A program made the position numbers and the translations under genes. 64,000 nucleotides of DNA from Streptococcus sanguinis (lineage in GTDB: Bacteria; Bacillota; Bacilli; Lactobacillales; Streptococcaceae). The stretch lies in assembly GCF_013343115.1 (NCBI RefSeq), contig NZ_CP054570.1:496001-560000 (forward strand), given 5' to 3'. Positions 19,093 through 28,134 of the stretch are shown one piece after another. Every line of letters starts with the position of its first letter. The stretch's first letter is position 1. The notes below the pieces were generated by a model. It saw nothing but the letters and a program-made list of their open reading frames with translations. It was not told where the DNA came from and made no database searches.

Positions 19093-21399
19093 ATGGCAAC
19101 TAAGAAAAACACGAAAAAAGGTCGGACAACTCGCCGGCCGACAAAAGCAGAATTAGAAAGACAAAAAGCAATAAAGAGAATGATTGCCACCTTTGTGTTG
19201 GCTCTTATTCTTTTGTTTGCAGCTATAAAGCTGGGCGCCTTTGGGGTTACCATTTATAATATGATTCGCCTCTTGGTGGGAAGCTTGGCCTATCTGGCTA
19301 TTCTGGCCAGCTTTGGCTATCTCTTTTTTTTCAAGTGGCTGCACAAGCACGAGGGGACAGTTTCAGGATTTATCAGCCTCTTTTTAGGACTGGAGTTAAT
19401 TTTCCAAGCTTATTTTGTCAGTGTGTTGAAGCTAGAGGGAGCAGCTGTCTTATCCACAACTCTAGGCAGGGTTTTGACTGATCTGACAGCCTTTAAGGTC
19501 AGCTCCTTCGCGGGTGGTGGCCTGCTAGGTTCTCTCCTTTACGCGCCTATCTCTTTCCTTTTTTCAAATATCGGTTCTTATTTCTTCGGTCTGCTGCTCA
19601 TTTTTTTGGGCGGTCTGCTTATGAGCCCTTGGTCTATCTATGACATTTCAGAAAAGGCTATGGCAGCCTTTCAAAATTGGAGAGAGAAGCAGGAAGAAAA
19701 GCGGCAGATCCGTTTCCTTGAGCAGGAAGAGAAAGCGGCACAGGCAGCGATGCAAGCCATTGAAGTAGAGCAAGAAGAAGCTGAAGTCGATCCTGAAACA
19801 GGAGAGATTTTAGATGGCGAGGACTTGTCAGAAACAGCTGTGGACTTTGACGAGGCAGACTATGAGGAAGTAGGAGAGTATGACCCCCATGAGCCTCTGG
19901 ACTTTGGTCGCGAAGAAGAGACGGAAGAGGCAGAGGCGGACGTAGACGTAGAAGTGGACTTTACCACCAAGGAAAGTCTGGACTATAAGCTGCCGACCAT
20001 CAACCTCTTTGCGCCCGACAAGCCTAAGAATCAGTCCAAGGAAAAGCGCATTGTTCGAGATAATATCAAAATTTTGGAAGAGACCTTTGCTAGTTTTGGG
20101 ATAAAGGCTGCTGTTGAGAGGGCTGAAATCGGACCTTCCGTCACTAAGTACGAGGTCAAGCCAGCTGTTGGTGTTCGGGTCAATCGGATTTCCAATCTGG
20201 CTGATGACTTGGCTCTTGCCCTAGCTGCTAAGGATGTGCGGATTGAGGCACCAATTCCTGGGAAATCCCTAGTCGGGATTGAAGTGCCCAATTCTGAAGT
20301 TGCGACCGTGACTTTCCGAGAACTTTGGGAACAGTCGAAGACGGATGCCAGCAAGCTCCTAGAAATCCCACTTGGGAAGGCTGTCAACGGCTCTGTCCGC
20401 TCCTTTGACCTGGCTAAGATGCCCCATCTCTTGGTAGCGGGCTCTACTGGTTCTGGAAAATCTGTGGCCGTCAACGGTATTATTGCCAGCATTCTCATGA
20501 AAGCCAGACCTGATGAAGTCAAATTTATGATGGTGGATCCTAAGATGGTGGAGCTGTCCGTTTATAATGACATTCCCCACTTGCTTATCCCAGTCGTGAC
20601 CAATCCTCGCAAGGCTAGCCGTGCACTCCAGAAGGTTGTAGATGAGATGGAAAACCGCTATGAACTCTTCTCCAAGGTCGGTGCCCGTAACATTGCTGGC
20701 TATAATGCTAAAGTAGCCGAGTACAATGCCCAATCAGAGTACAAGCAGGTTCCCCTGCCTTTAATCGTCGTCATCGTGGACGAGCTGGCTGACCTTATGA
20801 TGGTGGCCAGCAAGGAAGTGGAAGACGCCATTATCCGTCTGGGACAGAAAGCGCGTGCGGCTGGAATTCACATGATTCTGGCTACCCAGCGGCCATCTGT
20901 AGATGTAATCTCGGGGCTGATTAAGGCCAATGTGCCCTCTCGGATTGCCTTTGCTGTATCCAGTGGGACAGACAGTCGGACCATTCTGGATGAAAATGGA
21001 GCAGAAAAGCTCTTGGGTCGAGGAGACATGCTCTTTAAGCCCATTGATGAAAACCACCCGGTTCGTTTACAGGGCTCCTTTATCTCAGATGAAGATGTGG
21101 AGCGAATCGTAGCCTTTGTCAAGAATCAAGCTGAAGCTGATTATGATGATAGCTTTGATCCTGGTGAAGTATCTGAAAGTGATATGGAGTCTGGCGGAGG
21201 CGATGATGGAGGAGATCCGCTCTTTGAAGAAGCCAAGGCCTTGGTCATCGAGACTCAGAAAGCCAGCGCTTCTATGATTCAGCGGCGACTCTCAGTCGGA
21301 TTCAACCGGGCCACGCGTCTTATGGAAGAACTTGAAGCAGCAGGCGTTATCGGGCCAGCCGAGGGAACCAAGCCGAGAAAAGTTTTGCAGACTAATTAA
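19093..21399 (+). CDS. ftsK: DNA translocase FtsK/SpoIIIE
   Basis: A 768-residue membrane motor that pumps chromosomal DNA through the closing septum. Four membrane helices lie within about residues 28-185, followed by an acidic linker (about 195-310), the FtsK alpha-beta motor with Walker [13 protein letters not shown] (about residue 451-462) and Walker [11 protein letters not shown], and a C-terminal gamma winged-helix domain (about 705-765) that reads KOPS/SRS DNA polarity sites. The start [10 protein letters not shown] is chosen over internal methionines because the basic N-terminus precedes the first helix as in relatives. Confidence 0.95.
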   Translation: MATKKNTKKGRTTRRPTKAELERQKAIKRMIATFVLALILLFAAIKLGAFGVTIYNMIRLLVGSLAYLAILASFGYLFFFKWLHKHEGTVSGFISLFLGLELIFQAYFVSVLKLEGAAVLSTTLGRVLTDLTAFKVSSFAGGGLLGSLLYAPISFLFSNIGSYFFGLLLIFLGGLLMSPWSIYDISEKAMAAFQNWREKQEEKRQIRFLEQEEKAAQAAMQAIEVEQEEAEVDPETGEILDGEDLSETAVDFDEADYEEVGEYDPHEPLDFGREEETEEAEADVDVEVDFTTKESLDYKLPTINLFAPDKPKNQSKEKRIVRDNIKILEETFASFGIKAAVERAEIGPSVTKYEVKPAVGVRVNRISNLADDLALALAAKDVRIEAPIPGKSLVGIEVPNSEVATVTFRELWEQSKTDASKLLEIPLGKAVNGSVRSFDLAKMPHLLVAGSTGSGKSVAVNGIIASILMKARPDEVKFMMVDPKMVELSVYNDIPHLLIPVVTNPRKASRALQKVVDEMENRYELFSKVGARNIAGYNAKVAEYNAQSEYKQVPLPLIVVIVDELADLMMVASKEVEDAIIRLGQKARAAGIHMILATQRPSVDVISGLIKANVPSRIAFAVSSGTDSRTILDENGAEKLLGRGDMLFKPIDENHPVRLQGSFISDEDVERIVAFVKNQAEADYDDSFDPGEVSESDMESGGGDDGGDPLFEEAKALVIETQKASASMIQRRLSVGFNRATRLMEELEAAGVIGPAEGTKPRKVLQTN

Positions 21400-21446
21400 T
21401 CTTTATTTTTACGAGTTTGCTAGGAAGAAAATCATTTGATAAAAAT

Positions 21447-21480
21447 AAATCTGCCAGCAGTCAGCCGGCAGATTTTCTCT
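21447..21480 (+). terminator. Rho-independent terminator after ftsK
   Basis: AAATCTGCC (21447-21455) pairs with GGCAGATTT (21467-21475), followed by T-rich DNA. Confidence 0.8.
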
Positions 21481-21513
21481 ACTTACACATTGCCAAGGAA
21501 AGGAAAAGAAGGT

Positions 21514-21900
21514 ATGAAACTAGACACCATTCACCATATAGCCATCATTGGCCATGATTATGCCAAGACTAGGGAGTTTTATGTGGACAAGCTGGGCTTT
21601 GAGCAGCTGGATGAGCACCATCGGTCGGACAAGCAGGATATTCTCTTTAATGTCCGCAAGGGAAATCTGACTCTGGAAATTTTTATCAAGGAAGAAGCTC
21701 CCAAGCGTCCAGCCCTGCCTGCTCCAGAGCACACCGGTCTACGGCATCTGGCCTTCCGAGTGAAAGATGTCGAAGAAACGTTAGCGGAATTTGACCGTTT
21801 GGAGATTCCCCATACTGAGCTGCGCTATGACGACTTCGACGGCCGTAAGATGGCTTTCTTCTTTGATCCGGATGGACTGCCTTTAGAGATTCATGAATAA
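21514..21900 (+). CDS. VOC/glyoxalase-fold protein
   Basis: A 128-residue vicinal-oxygen-chelate protein of the small glyoxalase I-like type. It begins with LDTIHHIAIIGHDYAKTREFY (His near residue 7 as a likely metal ligand), has a second half starting at HTGLRHLAFRV, and ends FFDPDGLPLEIHE, where the glutamate is the usual last metal ligand. The exact substrate is unknown. The ATG at 21514 follows AAGAAGG; the longer open frame upstream runs over the ftsK terminator and is not used. Confidence 0.85.
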   Translation: MKLDTIHHIAIIGHDYAKTREFYVDKLGFEQLDEHHRSDKQDILFNVRKGNLTLEIFIKEEAPKRPALPAPEHTGLRHLAFRVKDVEETLAEFDRLEIPHTELRYDDFDGRKMAFFFDPDGLPLEIHE

Positions 21901-21964
21901 AACTAGGAAAATCGGGAGGTCCTTCTTTCACGGCAAAAGAAGGACTTGTAAGTCCCGCATATGA

Positions 21965-22003
21965 AAAACCCATCGGCTATCTGATAACCGATGGGTTTTA
22001 TTT
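21965..22003. terminator. Bidirectional terminator
   Basis: A perfect 12-base stem, AAAACCCATCGG (21965-21976) with CCGATGGGTTTT (21988-21999), between convergent genes. Confidence 0.9.
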
Positions 22004-22010
22004 TATATTG

Positions 22011-22358
22011 CTACAAAAAGAGTCCGATGACCATGGCTAGGTACATGAAGAAGGTCAGAAGAAAACCTGCTCGCCAGAAGAACTTAAAGAACTTAGGGTA
22101 GTAGAAGCTCCGTTTTTTCTTGAGAAAATAGATGGTGATGGAGATAGCGAGAACTGAGAGAGCTAGAGTCAGTTGGGGCAGCAAGCTATGATAGTAGGCC
22201 TTGTCTGAAATAATATAAAATTCCACAACAAAAAGCGGAAAAGCCAAGTCCGCGAAGTTTAAACCATATTTTCTTAATTGAAAAACTCGCACTGTAATAG
22301 TGGTTAAAATCAATGTTAAAAAGATAAATAAAATCGAAGCAATCTTTAATAGTGTCAT
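22011..22358 (-). CDS. DUF3397 membrane protein
   Basis: A 115-residue protein with four hydrophobic segments spanning most of its length (about 5-22, 34-52, 60-78 and 92-112) and basic loops. Its size, layout and place beside rplK match the DUF3397 family of lactic-acid bacteria. Function unknown. It is transcribed away from rplK; the 150-base gap carries the rplK promoter and leader on the plus strand. Confidence 0.75.
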   Translation of the reverse strand: MTLLKIASILFIFLTLILTTITVRVFQLRKYGLNFADLAFPLFVVEFYIISDKAYYHSLLPQLTLALSVLAISITIYFLKKKRSFYYPKFFKFFWRAGFLLTFFMYLAMVIGLFL

Positions 22359-22403
22359 AAGATTATTTTACCACAAAAAATTCAAAAAAGAAGATAAAAT
22401 TCC

Positions 22404-22431
22404 TTGCATTTAACAAAGTTTAGTGTATAAT
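22404..22431 (+). promoter_or_regulatory. Promoter of rplK-rplA
   Basis: TTGCAT at 22404-22409 and a perfect TATAAT at 22426-22431, with a 16-base spacer. Confidence 0.8.
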
Positions 22432-22456
22432 AGAAAGGTATGCGAAAAGCATACTT

Positions 22457-22493
22457 GTGGGAGGTAAAAATCTTTATTTACCGCCAAAACCAC
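22457..22493 (+). promoter_or_regulatory. L1-type mRNA binding motif in the rplK leader
   Basis: Two short helices flank an asymmetric loop: GTGG (22457-22460) with CCAC (22490-22493), and GGTAAA (22463-22468) with TTTACC (22477-22482). The loop is GA on one side and seven bases (GCCAAAA) on the other. This is the general form by which ribosomal protein L1 recognises its own mRNA. A small hairpin, GTATGC/GCATAC, lies just upstream. Translational autoregulation is inferred from family knowledge. Confidence 0.65.
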
Positions 22494-22509
22494 AAAGGAG
22501 GATTTAAAA

Positions 22510-22935
22510 ATGGCTAAAAAAGTCGAAAAACTTGTAAAATTGCAAATCCCTGCTGGTAAAGCTACTCCAGCTCCACCAGTTGGTCCTGCGCTTGGTCAAG
22601 CCGGTATCAACATCATGGGATTCACTAAAGAGTTCAACGCTCGTACAGCTGATCAAGCTGGTATGATTATTCCAGTTGTTATCTCAGTATACGAAGACAA
22701 ATCATTCACTTTCGTGACTAAGACTCCGCCAGCTGCTGTTCTTTTGAAGAAAGCTGCAGGTGTTGAAAAAGGTTCTGGTGAGCCAAACAAAACGAAAGTT
22801 GCAACAGTTACTCGTGCGCAAGTACAAGAAATTGCTGAAACTAAGATGCCAGATTTGAACGCTGCAAACATCGAGTCTGCAATGCGTATGATTGAAGGTA
22901 CTGCTCGTTCTATGGGATTCACTGTTGTTGACTAA
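22510..22935 (+). CDS. rplK: Ribosomal protein L11
   Basis: A 141-residue large-subunit protein of normal length, with the start [20 protein letters not shown] and the [14 protein letters not shown] motif. L11 forms the GTPase-associated centre on 23S rRNA with the stalk and is needed for RelA-type stringent signalling. AAAGGAGG precedes the ATG. It is first in a two-gene operon with L1 and has a structured leader. Confidence 0.98.
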   Translation: MAKKVEKLVKLQIPAGKATPAPPVGPALGQAGINIMGFTKEFNARTADQAGMIIPVVISVYEDKSFTFVTKTPPAAVLLKKAAGVEKGSGEPNKTKVATVTRAQVQEIAETKMPDLNAANIESAMRMIEGTARSMGFTVVD

Positions 22936-22990
22936 TCAATAACGTTCATCCCATTTGCCCGCACTACACTTGATCAGATTGACGAGTGAC

Positions 22991-23017
22991 GTGGGAGATG
23001 AAAATCGATTGAACCAC
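22991..23017 (+). promoter_or_regulatory. Second L1-type motif, before rplA
   Basis: GTGG (22991-22994) pairs with CCAC (23014-23017) and GAT (22997-22999) with ATC (23004-23006) over a GAAA loop. The asymmetric loop is GA on one side and seven bases (GATTGAA) on the other, the same layout as the rplK-leader motif. TTCATC at 22945-22950 could alternatively pair with GATGAA at 22997-23002. Confidence 0.55.
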
Positions 23018-23036
23018 TTACAAGGAGAAAGATAAA

Positions 23037-23726
23037 ATGGCTAAAAAAAGCAAACAACTTCGTGCTGCTCTTGAAAAAATCGACAGCACAAAAGCATACA
23101 GCGTAGAAGAAGCTGTAGCACTTGCAAAAGAAACTAACTTTGCAAAATTCGATGCAACTGTAGAAGTTGCTTACAACTTGAACATTGACGTTAAAAAAGC
23201 TGACCAACAAATCCGTGGCGCAATGGTATTGCCAAACGGAACTGGTAAAACTTCACGCGTTCTTGTTTTCGCACGTGGTGCTAAAGCAGAAGAAGCGAAA
23301 GCTGCTGGTGCAGACTTCGTTGGTGAAGATGACCTCGTTGCAAAAATCAACGACGGTTGGTTGGACTTTGACGTAGTAATCGCTACACCTGACATGATGG
23401 CTCTTGTAGGTCGCCTTGGACGTGTCCTTGGACCTCGTAACTTGATGCCAAACCCTAAGACTGGTACTGTAACAATGGACGTTGCAAAAGCAGTTGAAGA
23501 GTCTAAAGGTGGTAAGATTACTTACCGTGCAGACCGTGCAGGTAACGTACAAGCTATCATTGGTAAAGTTTCATTTGAAGCTGACAAGTTGGTTGAAAAC
23601 TTCAAAGCTTTTAACGACACAATCCAAAAAGCAAAACCAGCTACTGCTAAAGGTACTTACGTAACCAACCTGACTATCACTACTACACAGGGTGTTGGTA
23701 TCAAGGTTGATGTAAACTCACTTTAA
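23037..23726 (+). CDS. rplA: Ribosomal protein L1
   Basis: A 229-residue protein of normal length, with the conserved LPNGTGK near residue 65 and the [15 protein letters not shown] segment near residue 128. L1 binds 23S rRNA at the mobile stalk, helps release deacylated tRNA and usually represses its own operon. It follows rplK after a 101-base spacer with a structured element, and a terminator ends the operon. AAGGAGA precedes the ATG. Confidence 0.98.
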   Translation: MAKKSKQLRAALEKIDSTKAYSVEEAVALAKETNFAKFDATVEVAYNLNIDVKKADQQIRGAMVLPNGTGKTSRVLVFARGAKAEEAKAAGADFVGEDDLVAKINDGWLDFDVVIATPDMMALVGRLGRVLGPRNLMPNPKTGTVTMDVAKAVEESKGGKITYRADRAGNVQAIIGKVSFEADKLVENFKAFNDTIQKAKPATAKGTYVTNLTITTTQGVGIKVDVNSL

Positions 23727-23736
23727 GAATTTGAAT

Positions 23737-23765
23737 AGAACTGCTTTCGGGTAGTTCTTTTTTTG
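23737..23765 (+). terminator. Rho-independent terminator of rplK-rplA
   Basis: AGAACTGC (23737-23744) pairs with GTAGTTCT (23751-23758), including one G-T pair, over a 6-base loop, and is followed by a T run. Confidence 0.85.
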
Positions 23766-23777
23766 AAATAAAATTGA

Positions 23778-23791
23778 TGATAGCGATTACA
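23778..23791 (+). promoter_or_regulatory. cre site (CcpA operator)
   Basis: TGATAGCGATTACA matches the cre consensus TGWNANCGNTNWCA at every position. It covers the -35 region of the amino acid permease promoter, so carbon catabolite repression is predicted. Confidence 0.75.
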
Positions 23792-23814
23792 AACTCATGG
23801 AAACATGTTATAAT
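23786..23814 (+). promoter_or_regulatory. Promoter of the amino acid permease
   Basis: The extended -10, TGTTATAAT, ends at 23814. The -35 position, 17 bases upstream (ATTACA, 23786-23791), falls inside the cre site. Confidence 0.65.
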
Positions 23815-23856
23815 AATATCGAATCAATTTATTTTATAACAAAAGGAGACGGTGTC

Positions 23857-25308
23857 ATGAAAAAAGATCAGAACCAGCTAACCTGGCTGATGGTATCTCT
23901 GATTGCTTTTAATATGGTCTGGGGTCTGGGCAATGTGGTTAATAACTACTCCCAGCAGGGCATTTCGGTAATTGTTTCTTGGATTCTTATCCTAGCTATT
24001 TACTTTATTCCCTATGCCCTCATCGTGGGGCAGCTAGGCTCGACTTTCAAGGAGAGCGGAGGCGGTGTCAGCGACTGGGTGGAGAAGACCTCTACCAAGC
24101 GTCTGGCTTATTTTGCGGCCTGGACTTACTGGGTGGTGCATATTCCTTATCTGGCTCAGAAGCCGCAGGGAGTTTTGATTCCGCTGGGCTGGGCTATTCA
24201 GGGAAATGGAGACTTTTTGAGCAGTCTTGATATTCACTGGATCGTTATTCTTAGCTTACTTATTTTCGGCGCCTTTCTCTACTTGTCCACCAAAGGCCTG
24301 TCCACGCTCAAGGTGATTGGGGGGCTGGCTGGTAGCGCTATGCTGATTATGTCCTTCCTATTTGTTCTCTTAGCGGTCGGGGCGCCTTTTATCAAACCTG
24401 ATATGCAGTTTGCGACGGCCAATATGGATAAACTCAGCACTTATATTCCCAACTTTGATTTTTCTTATTTCACGACTATCTCCCTCTTAGTCTTTGCGGT
24501 CGGCGGGGCTGAGAAAATATCGCCTTACGTTAATCAAACACGCAATCCAGCCAAGGAATTTCCAAAGGGAATGATTGTCATGGCTGTCATGGTTGGTGCA
24601 TCTGCTATCCTAGGTTCTATAGCTATGGGCATGCTTTTTGATGGCAGCAATATCCCTGAGGATCTGATGCGAAACGGCGCTTACCAAGCCTTCCAAAAGC
24701 TGGGCAATTACTGGGGTGTGGGAAATGTACTAGTAGTCATTTATGCCCTGACCAACATGGTTGGACAGATTGCTGCACTGGCTTTCTCTATTGACGCACC
24801 TCTGCAAATCATGCTCAATAATGCTGATGAAGAGTTTGTCCCAAGCTGGCTGCGCAAGCGGACATCAAAAGGAGTCCTCATTAACGGTTACATCCTGACA
24901 GGGATTTTGGTTAGCTTCTTGATTATTCTGCCTATCTTTGGAATCAAAGAAATTGACGGCCTGGTCAAATGGATGACCAATCTCAACTCCATCGTTATGC
25001 CCATGCGTTATCTCTGGGTATTCCTGGCCTACATGATGTTGAACAATGCCTGGAAGAAGTACAAGGATGCCGAGTATAAGTTTACCAAAAATCCCAAAGT
25101 TGGCTTTGCCATCGGAGCTTGGTGCTTCCTCTTTACAGCCTTTGCCTGCATCTTAGGGATGGTTCCCAAAGTGGACTTTGCCAAAGACCCAGCTGGCTGG
25201 CAATTCTCTCTCTTGACAAATATCCTGACACCAATTGTCTTGATTAGTCTGGGTGTTATCCTGCCACTCTTAGCTAAACGAGAAAAGAAACAGTCATTCA
25301 AGCAGTGA
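23857..25308 (+). CDS. Amino acid permease (APC superfamily)
   Basis: A 483-residue integral membrane transporter with about 12 hydrophobic segments. The first helix begins LTWLMVSLIAFNMVWGLGNV, and a conserved GGAEKISPYVNQTRNPAKEFP loop follows helix 6, as in the glutamate/GABA antiporter branch of the APC family. The substrate cannot be read from sequence. AAAGGAG sets the ATG at 23857; an upstream in-frame extension to 23797 overlaps the promoter and is rejected. It stands alone with its own promoter, a consensus cre site and a terminator. Confidence 0.85.
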   Translation: MKKDQNQLTWLMVSLIAFNMVWGLGNVVNNYSQQGISVIVSWILILAIYFIPYALIVGQLGSTFKESGGGVSDWVEKTSTKRLAYFAAWTYWVVHIPYLAQKPQGVLIPLGWAIQGNGDFLSSLDIHWIVILSLLIFGAFLYLSTKGLSTLKVIGGLAGSAMLIMSFLFVLLAVGAPFIKPDMQFATANMDKLSTYIPNFDFSYFTTISLLVFAVGGAEKISPYVNQTRNPAKEFPKGMIVMAVMVGASAILGSIAMGMLFDGSNIPEDLMRNGAYQAFQKLGNYWGVGNVLVVIYALTNMVGQIAALAFSIDAPLQIMLNNADEEFVPSWLRKRTSKGVLINGYILTGILVSFLIILPIFGIKEIDGLVKWMTNLNSIVMPMRYLWVFLAYMMLNNAWKKYKDAEYKFTKNPKVGFAIGAWCFLFTAFACILGMVPKVDFAKDPAGWQFSLLTNILTPIVLISLGVILPLLAKREKKQSFKQ

Positions 25309-25343
25309 GTAGACCTAGCAAAAGATGATTAAAGTATTCATTC

Positions 25344-25377
25344 CCAGTCCTATCTTATGATGGGGCTGGTTTTTCTG
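25344..25377 (+). terminator. Rho-independent terminator
   Basis: CCAGTCC (25344-25350) pairs with GGGCTGG (25363-25369), including one T-G pair, and is followed by T5. Confidence 0.7.
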
Positions 25378-25462
25378 TGAAATGAGCTTGTCTGCTCTGC
25401 TATTTTACTAAAAGGAAAAAAGAAAAATTTCAGTGATTTAACTATATAAAAATCTCAAAATG

Positions 25463-25471
25463 TGGTAAAAT
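25463..25471 (+). promoter_or_regulatory. Extended -10 of pyrH-frr
   Basis: TGGTAAAAT ends at 25471, 27 bases before the pyrH start; the -35 is not clear. Confidence 0.55.
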
Positions 25472-25498
25472 AGTACAGATAAAATAAGGAGTAAAAAA

Positions 25499-26224
25499 AT
25501 GGTAGAACCTAAGTATAAGCGTATTTTGATTAAGTTGTCAGGTGAAGCTCTTGCCGGTGAAAAAGGTGTTGGTATTGATATTCAAACCGTTCAGAAGATG
25601 GCGGAAGAAATCAAAGAAGTTCACGATTTGGGAGTTCAGATTGCTCTGGTCATCGGAGGCGGAAACCTTTGGCGGGGTGAGCCGGCAGCAGAAGCGGGCA
25701 TGGACCGCGTGCAGGCCGACTATACTGGTATGTTGGGCACTGTCATGAATGCGCTGGTAATGGCGGATTCGCTGCAGCAAGTCGGTGTAGATACGCGCGT
25801 GCAGACAGCGATTGCTATGCAGCAGGTGGCTGAGCCTTACATCCGTGGTCGAGCCCTTCGTCATCTGGAAAAAGGCCGTATCGTAATTTTCGGTGCAGGT
25901 ATTGGTTCTCCTTATTTTTCAACCGATACAACCGCTGCCTTGCGATCAGCAGAGATTGAAGCAGATGCGATTCTCATGGCTAAAAATGGCGTGGACGGTG
26001 TCTATAATGCCGATCCTAAGAAAGACAAGACCGCTGTTAAGTTTGATGAGCTGACCCACCGGGATGTCATCAGCAAGGGGCTGCGGATTATGGACTCAAC
26101 GGCTTCGACCTTGTCTATGGACAATGATATTGACTTGGTTGTTTTTAACATGAATGAGCCAGGCAATATCAAACGCGTTGTTATCGGTGAGCAAATCGGA
26201 ACAACAGTATCAAATAATTTATAA
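25499..26224 (+). CDS. pyrH: UMP kinase
   Basis: A 241-residue enzyme of the amino acid kinase fold that phosphorylates UMP to UDP, the essential branch point of pyrimidine nucleotide synthesis. Visible motifs are the N-terminal [11 protein letters not shown], the GGGNLWRG loop and [14 protein letters not shown], with [17 protein letters not shown] in the C-terminal half. Length is normal. AAGGAG precedes the ATG. It is followed 19 bases later by frr, an arrangement conserved across bacteria. Confidence 0.97.
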
Positions 26225-26243
26225 GAATGGAGATTAGAAACTC

Positions 26244-26801
26244 ATGGCAAATGCAATTGTAGAAAAAGCAAAAGAAAGAATGACCCACTCGCACCAAAGT
26301 CTGGCTCGTGAATTTGGTAGCATTCGTGCAGGCCGCGCCAATGCCAGCCTTTTGGACCGCATCCATGTGGAATATTACGGAGTAGAAACGCCGCTCAACC
26401 AAATCGCCTCTATTACGATTCCAGAAGCGCGTGTTCTTTTGGTGACACCTTTTGACAAGTCTTCTATCAAGGACATTGAGCGTGCGCTTAATGCTTCTGA
26501 CCTCGGGATTACGCCAGCCAGCGATGGCTCTGTGATTCGTCTGGTCATTCCAGCTCTAACAGAGGAAACTCGCCGAGACTTGGCTAAAGAAGTGAAAAAG
26601 GTCGGTGAAAATGCTAAAGTTGCTATCCGTAACATCCGCCGCGATGCTATGGACGAAGCTAAGAAGCAGGAAAAAGCTAAAGAAATCACTGAAGACGAAT
26701 TGAAGACCCTGGAAAAGGATATTCAAAAAGTAACGGACGATGCTGTCAAACATATCGACGAGATGACAGCAAATAAAGAAAAAGAACTTTTAGAAGTTTA
26801 A
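26244..26801 (+). CDS. frr: Ribosome recycling factor
   Basis: A 185-residue protein, the standard length, that splits post-termination ribosomes with EF-G. The sequence shows the long helical domain with [18 protein letters not shown] near residue 20 and the conserved [14 protein letters not shown] near residue 128. It is co-transcribed with pyrH and ends at a terminator. Confidence 0.97.
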   Translation: MANAIVEKAKERMTHSHQSLAREFGSIRAGRANASLLDRIHVEYYGVETPLNQIASITIPEARVLLVTPFDKSSIKDIERALNASDLGITPASDGSVIRLVIPALTEETRRDLAKEVKKVGENAKVAIRNIRRDAMDEAKKQEKAKEITEDELKTLEKDIQKVTDDAVKHIDEMTANKEKELLEV

Positions 26802-26819
26802 CATTTTTATCAGAATCAA

Positions 26820-26852
26820 AACTCAGTTGGCTTTGGCTGACTGAGTTGTTTT
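26820..26852 (+). terminator. Rho-independent terminator of pyrH-frr
   Basis: AACTCAGT (26820-26827) pairs with ACTGAGTT (26840-26847), followed by GTTTT. Confidence 0.75.
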
Positions 26853-26905
26853 AACATCAAAAATCCTTGCCCGGTTTGAAGAAGCAAGGTAGAAAATAGG
26901 TCTAT

Positions 26906-27760
26906 ATGAATACAAATCTTGCCAGCTTCATCGTGGGTATCATCACGGATGAAAATGATCGCTTTTACTTTGTTCAAAAGGACGGTCAGGTTTACGCTCT
27001 TTCTAAGGAAGAGGGCGCGCATGAGCTGGGGCAGTCTGTCAAAGGCTTTGCCTACAGCGATATGAAGCAGAAGCTTCGTCTGACAACTCTTGAAGTTACA
27101 GCTACTCAAGACCAGTTTGGCTGGGGAACAGTAACGGAGGTTCGCAAGGATTTAGGCGTGTTTGTTGATACCGGTCTGCCGGATAAGCAAATTGTCGTGT
27201 CACTAGACATCTTGCCAGAAATCAAGGAACTCTGGCCTAAGAAGGGGGACCGCCTTTATATCCGTATGGAAGTAGATAAGAAAGACCGCATCTGGGGTCA
27301 ACTGGCTTATCAGGAGGATTTCCAGCGTCTGGCTCGTCCTGCCTACAATAACATGCAGAACCAAAACTGGCCAGCCATCGTTTATCGTCTCAAGCTTTCT
27401 GGCACTTTTGTTTACCTGCCAGAGAATAATATGCTGGGCTTCATTCATCCGAGTGAGCGCTATGCAGAGCCACGTTTGGGGCAGGTCTTAGATGCACGGG
27501 TGATTGGCTTCCGTGAAGTAGATCGCACTCTTAACCTCTCGCTTAAGCCTCGTTCCTTTGAAATGCTGGAAAACGATGCCCAGATGATTCTGACCTATCT
27601 GGAGAGCAATGGCGGCTTTATGACCTTGAACGACAAGTCTTCACCAGACGACATCAAGGCTACCTTTGGTATTTCCAAAGGCCAGTTTAAAAAAGCTCTA
27701 GGTGGGCTGATGAAAGCTGGTAAAATCAAGCAAGATCCGACCGGAACGGAGTTGGTGTGA
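26906..27760 (+). CDS. cvfB: S1 RNA-binding protein CvfB
   Basis: A 284-residue protein with consecutive OB/S1-type RNA-binding modules (about residues 5-60, 65-130 and 145-210) and a C-terminal winged helix (about 220-280, GGFMTLNDKSSPDDIKATFG region given as a span). This matches conserved virulence factor B, an RNA-binding regulator shown to affect virulence genes in staphylococci. Its role in streptococci is less clear. The ribosome site is weak (AGGTC). A short gap leads to a YozE-like gene. Confidence 0.9.
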   Translation: MNTNLASFIVGIITDENDRFYFVQKDGQVYALSKEEGAHELGQSVKGFAYSDMKQKLRLTTLEVTATQDQFGWGTVTEVRKDLGVFVDTGLPDKQIVVSLDILPEIKELWPKKGDRLYIRMEVDKKDRIWGQLAYQEDFQRLARPAYNNMQNQNWPAIVYRLKLSGTFVYLPENNMLGFIHPSERYAEPRLGQVLDARVIGFREVDRTLNLSLKPRSFEMLENDAQMILTYLESNGGFMTLNDKSSPDDIKATFGISKGQFKKALGGLMKAGKIKQDPTGTELV

Positions 27761-27828
27761 GGATAAAGAATCACGTATCTAGAGCTGATGCTTGGAAGGA
27801 TACTGTCTTAAAGAAATGAAAGGAACCT

Positions 27829-28044
27829 ATGAGAAAATCTTTTTACAGCTGGCTGATGACAGAGCGAAATCCTAAGAGCAAGGAGCCCAAGGCTATTTTG
27901 GCGGATTTGGCTTTTCAGGATACAGCCTTTCCCAAGCATACGGATGATTTTGACGAGGTCAGTCGTTTTCTGGAGGAGCATGCAAATTTTTCCTTTAACC
28001 TTGGCGAGTTCGATGCTATTTGGGAGGAATATCAGGCGCATTAA
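27829..28044 (+). CDS. YozE family protein
   Basis: A 71-residue acidic protein with [20 protein letters not shown] at the start and FDAIWEEYQ at the end, matching the YozE SAM-like fold family of Firmicutes. Function unknown. AAAGGAAC precedes the ATG. It lies between cvfB and phoH. Confidence 0.85.
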
Positions 28045-28134
28045 GTGGATAGTGGCTAGGGATAGTCATTTTCTGCTTGCTTTGATATAATAAAGATAAT
28101 TCATTCAAAAAAATAAAATAGAGAGGTTCTTTGT

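Noticed and set aside
20031..20522. Minus-strand frame inside ftsK
   Set aside because: It is antisense to the motor domain, with no promoter or ribosome site.
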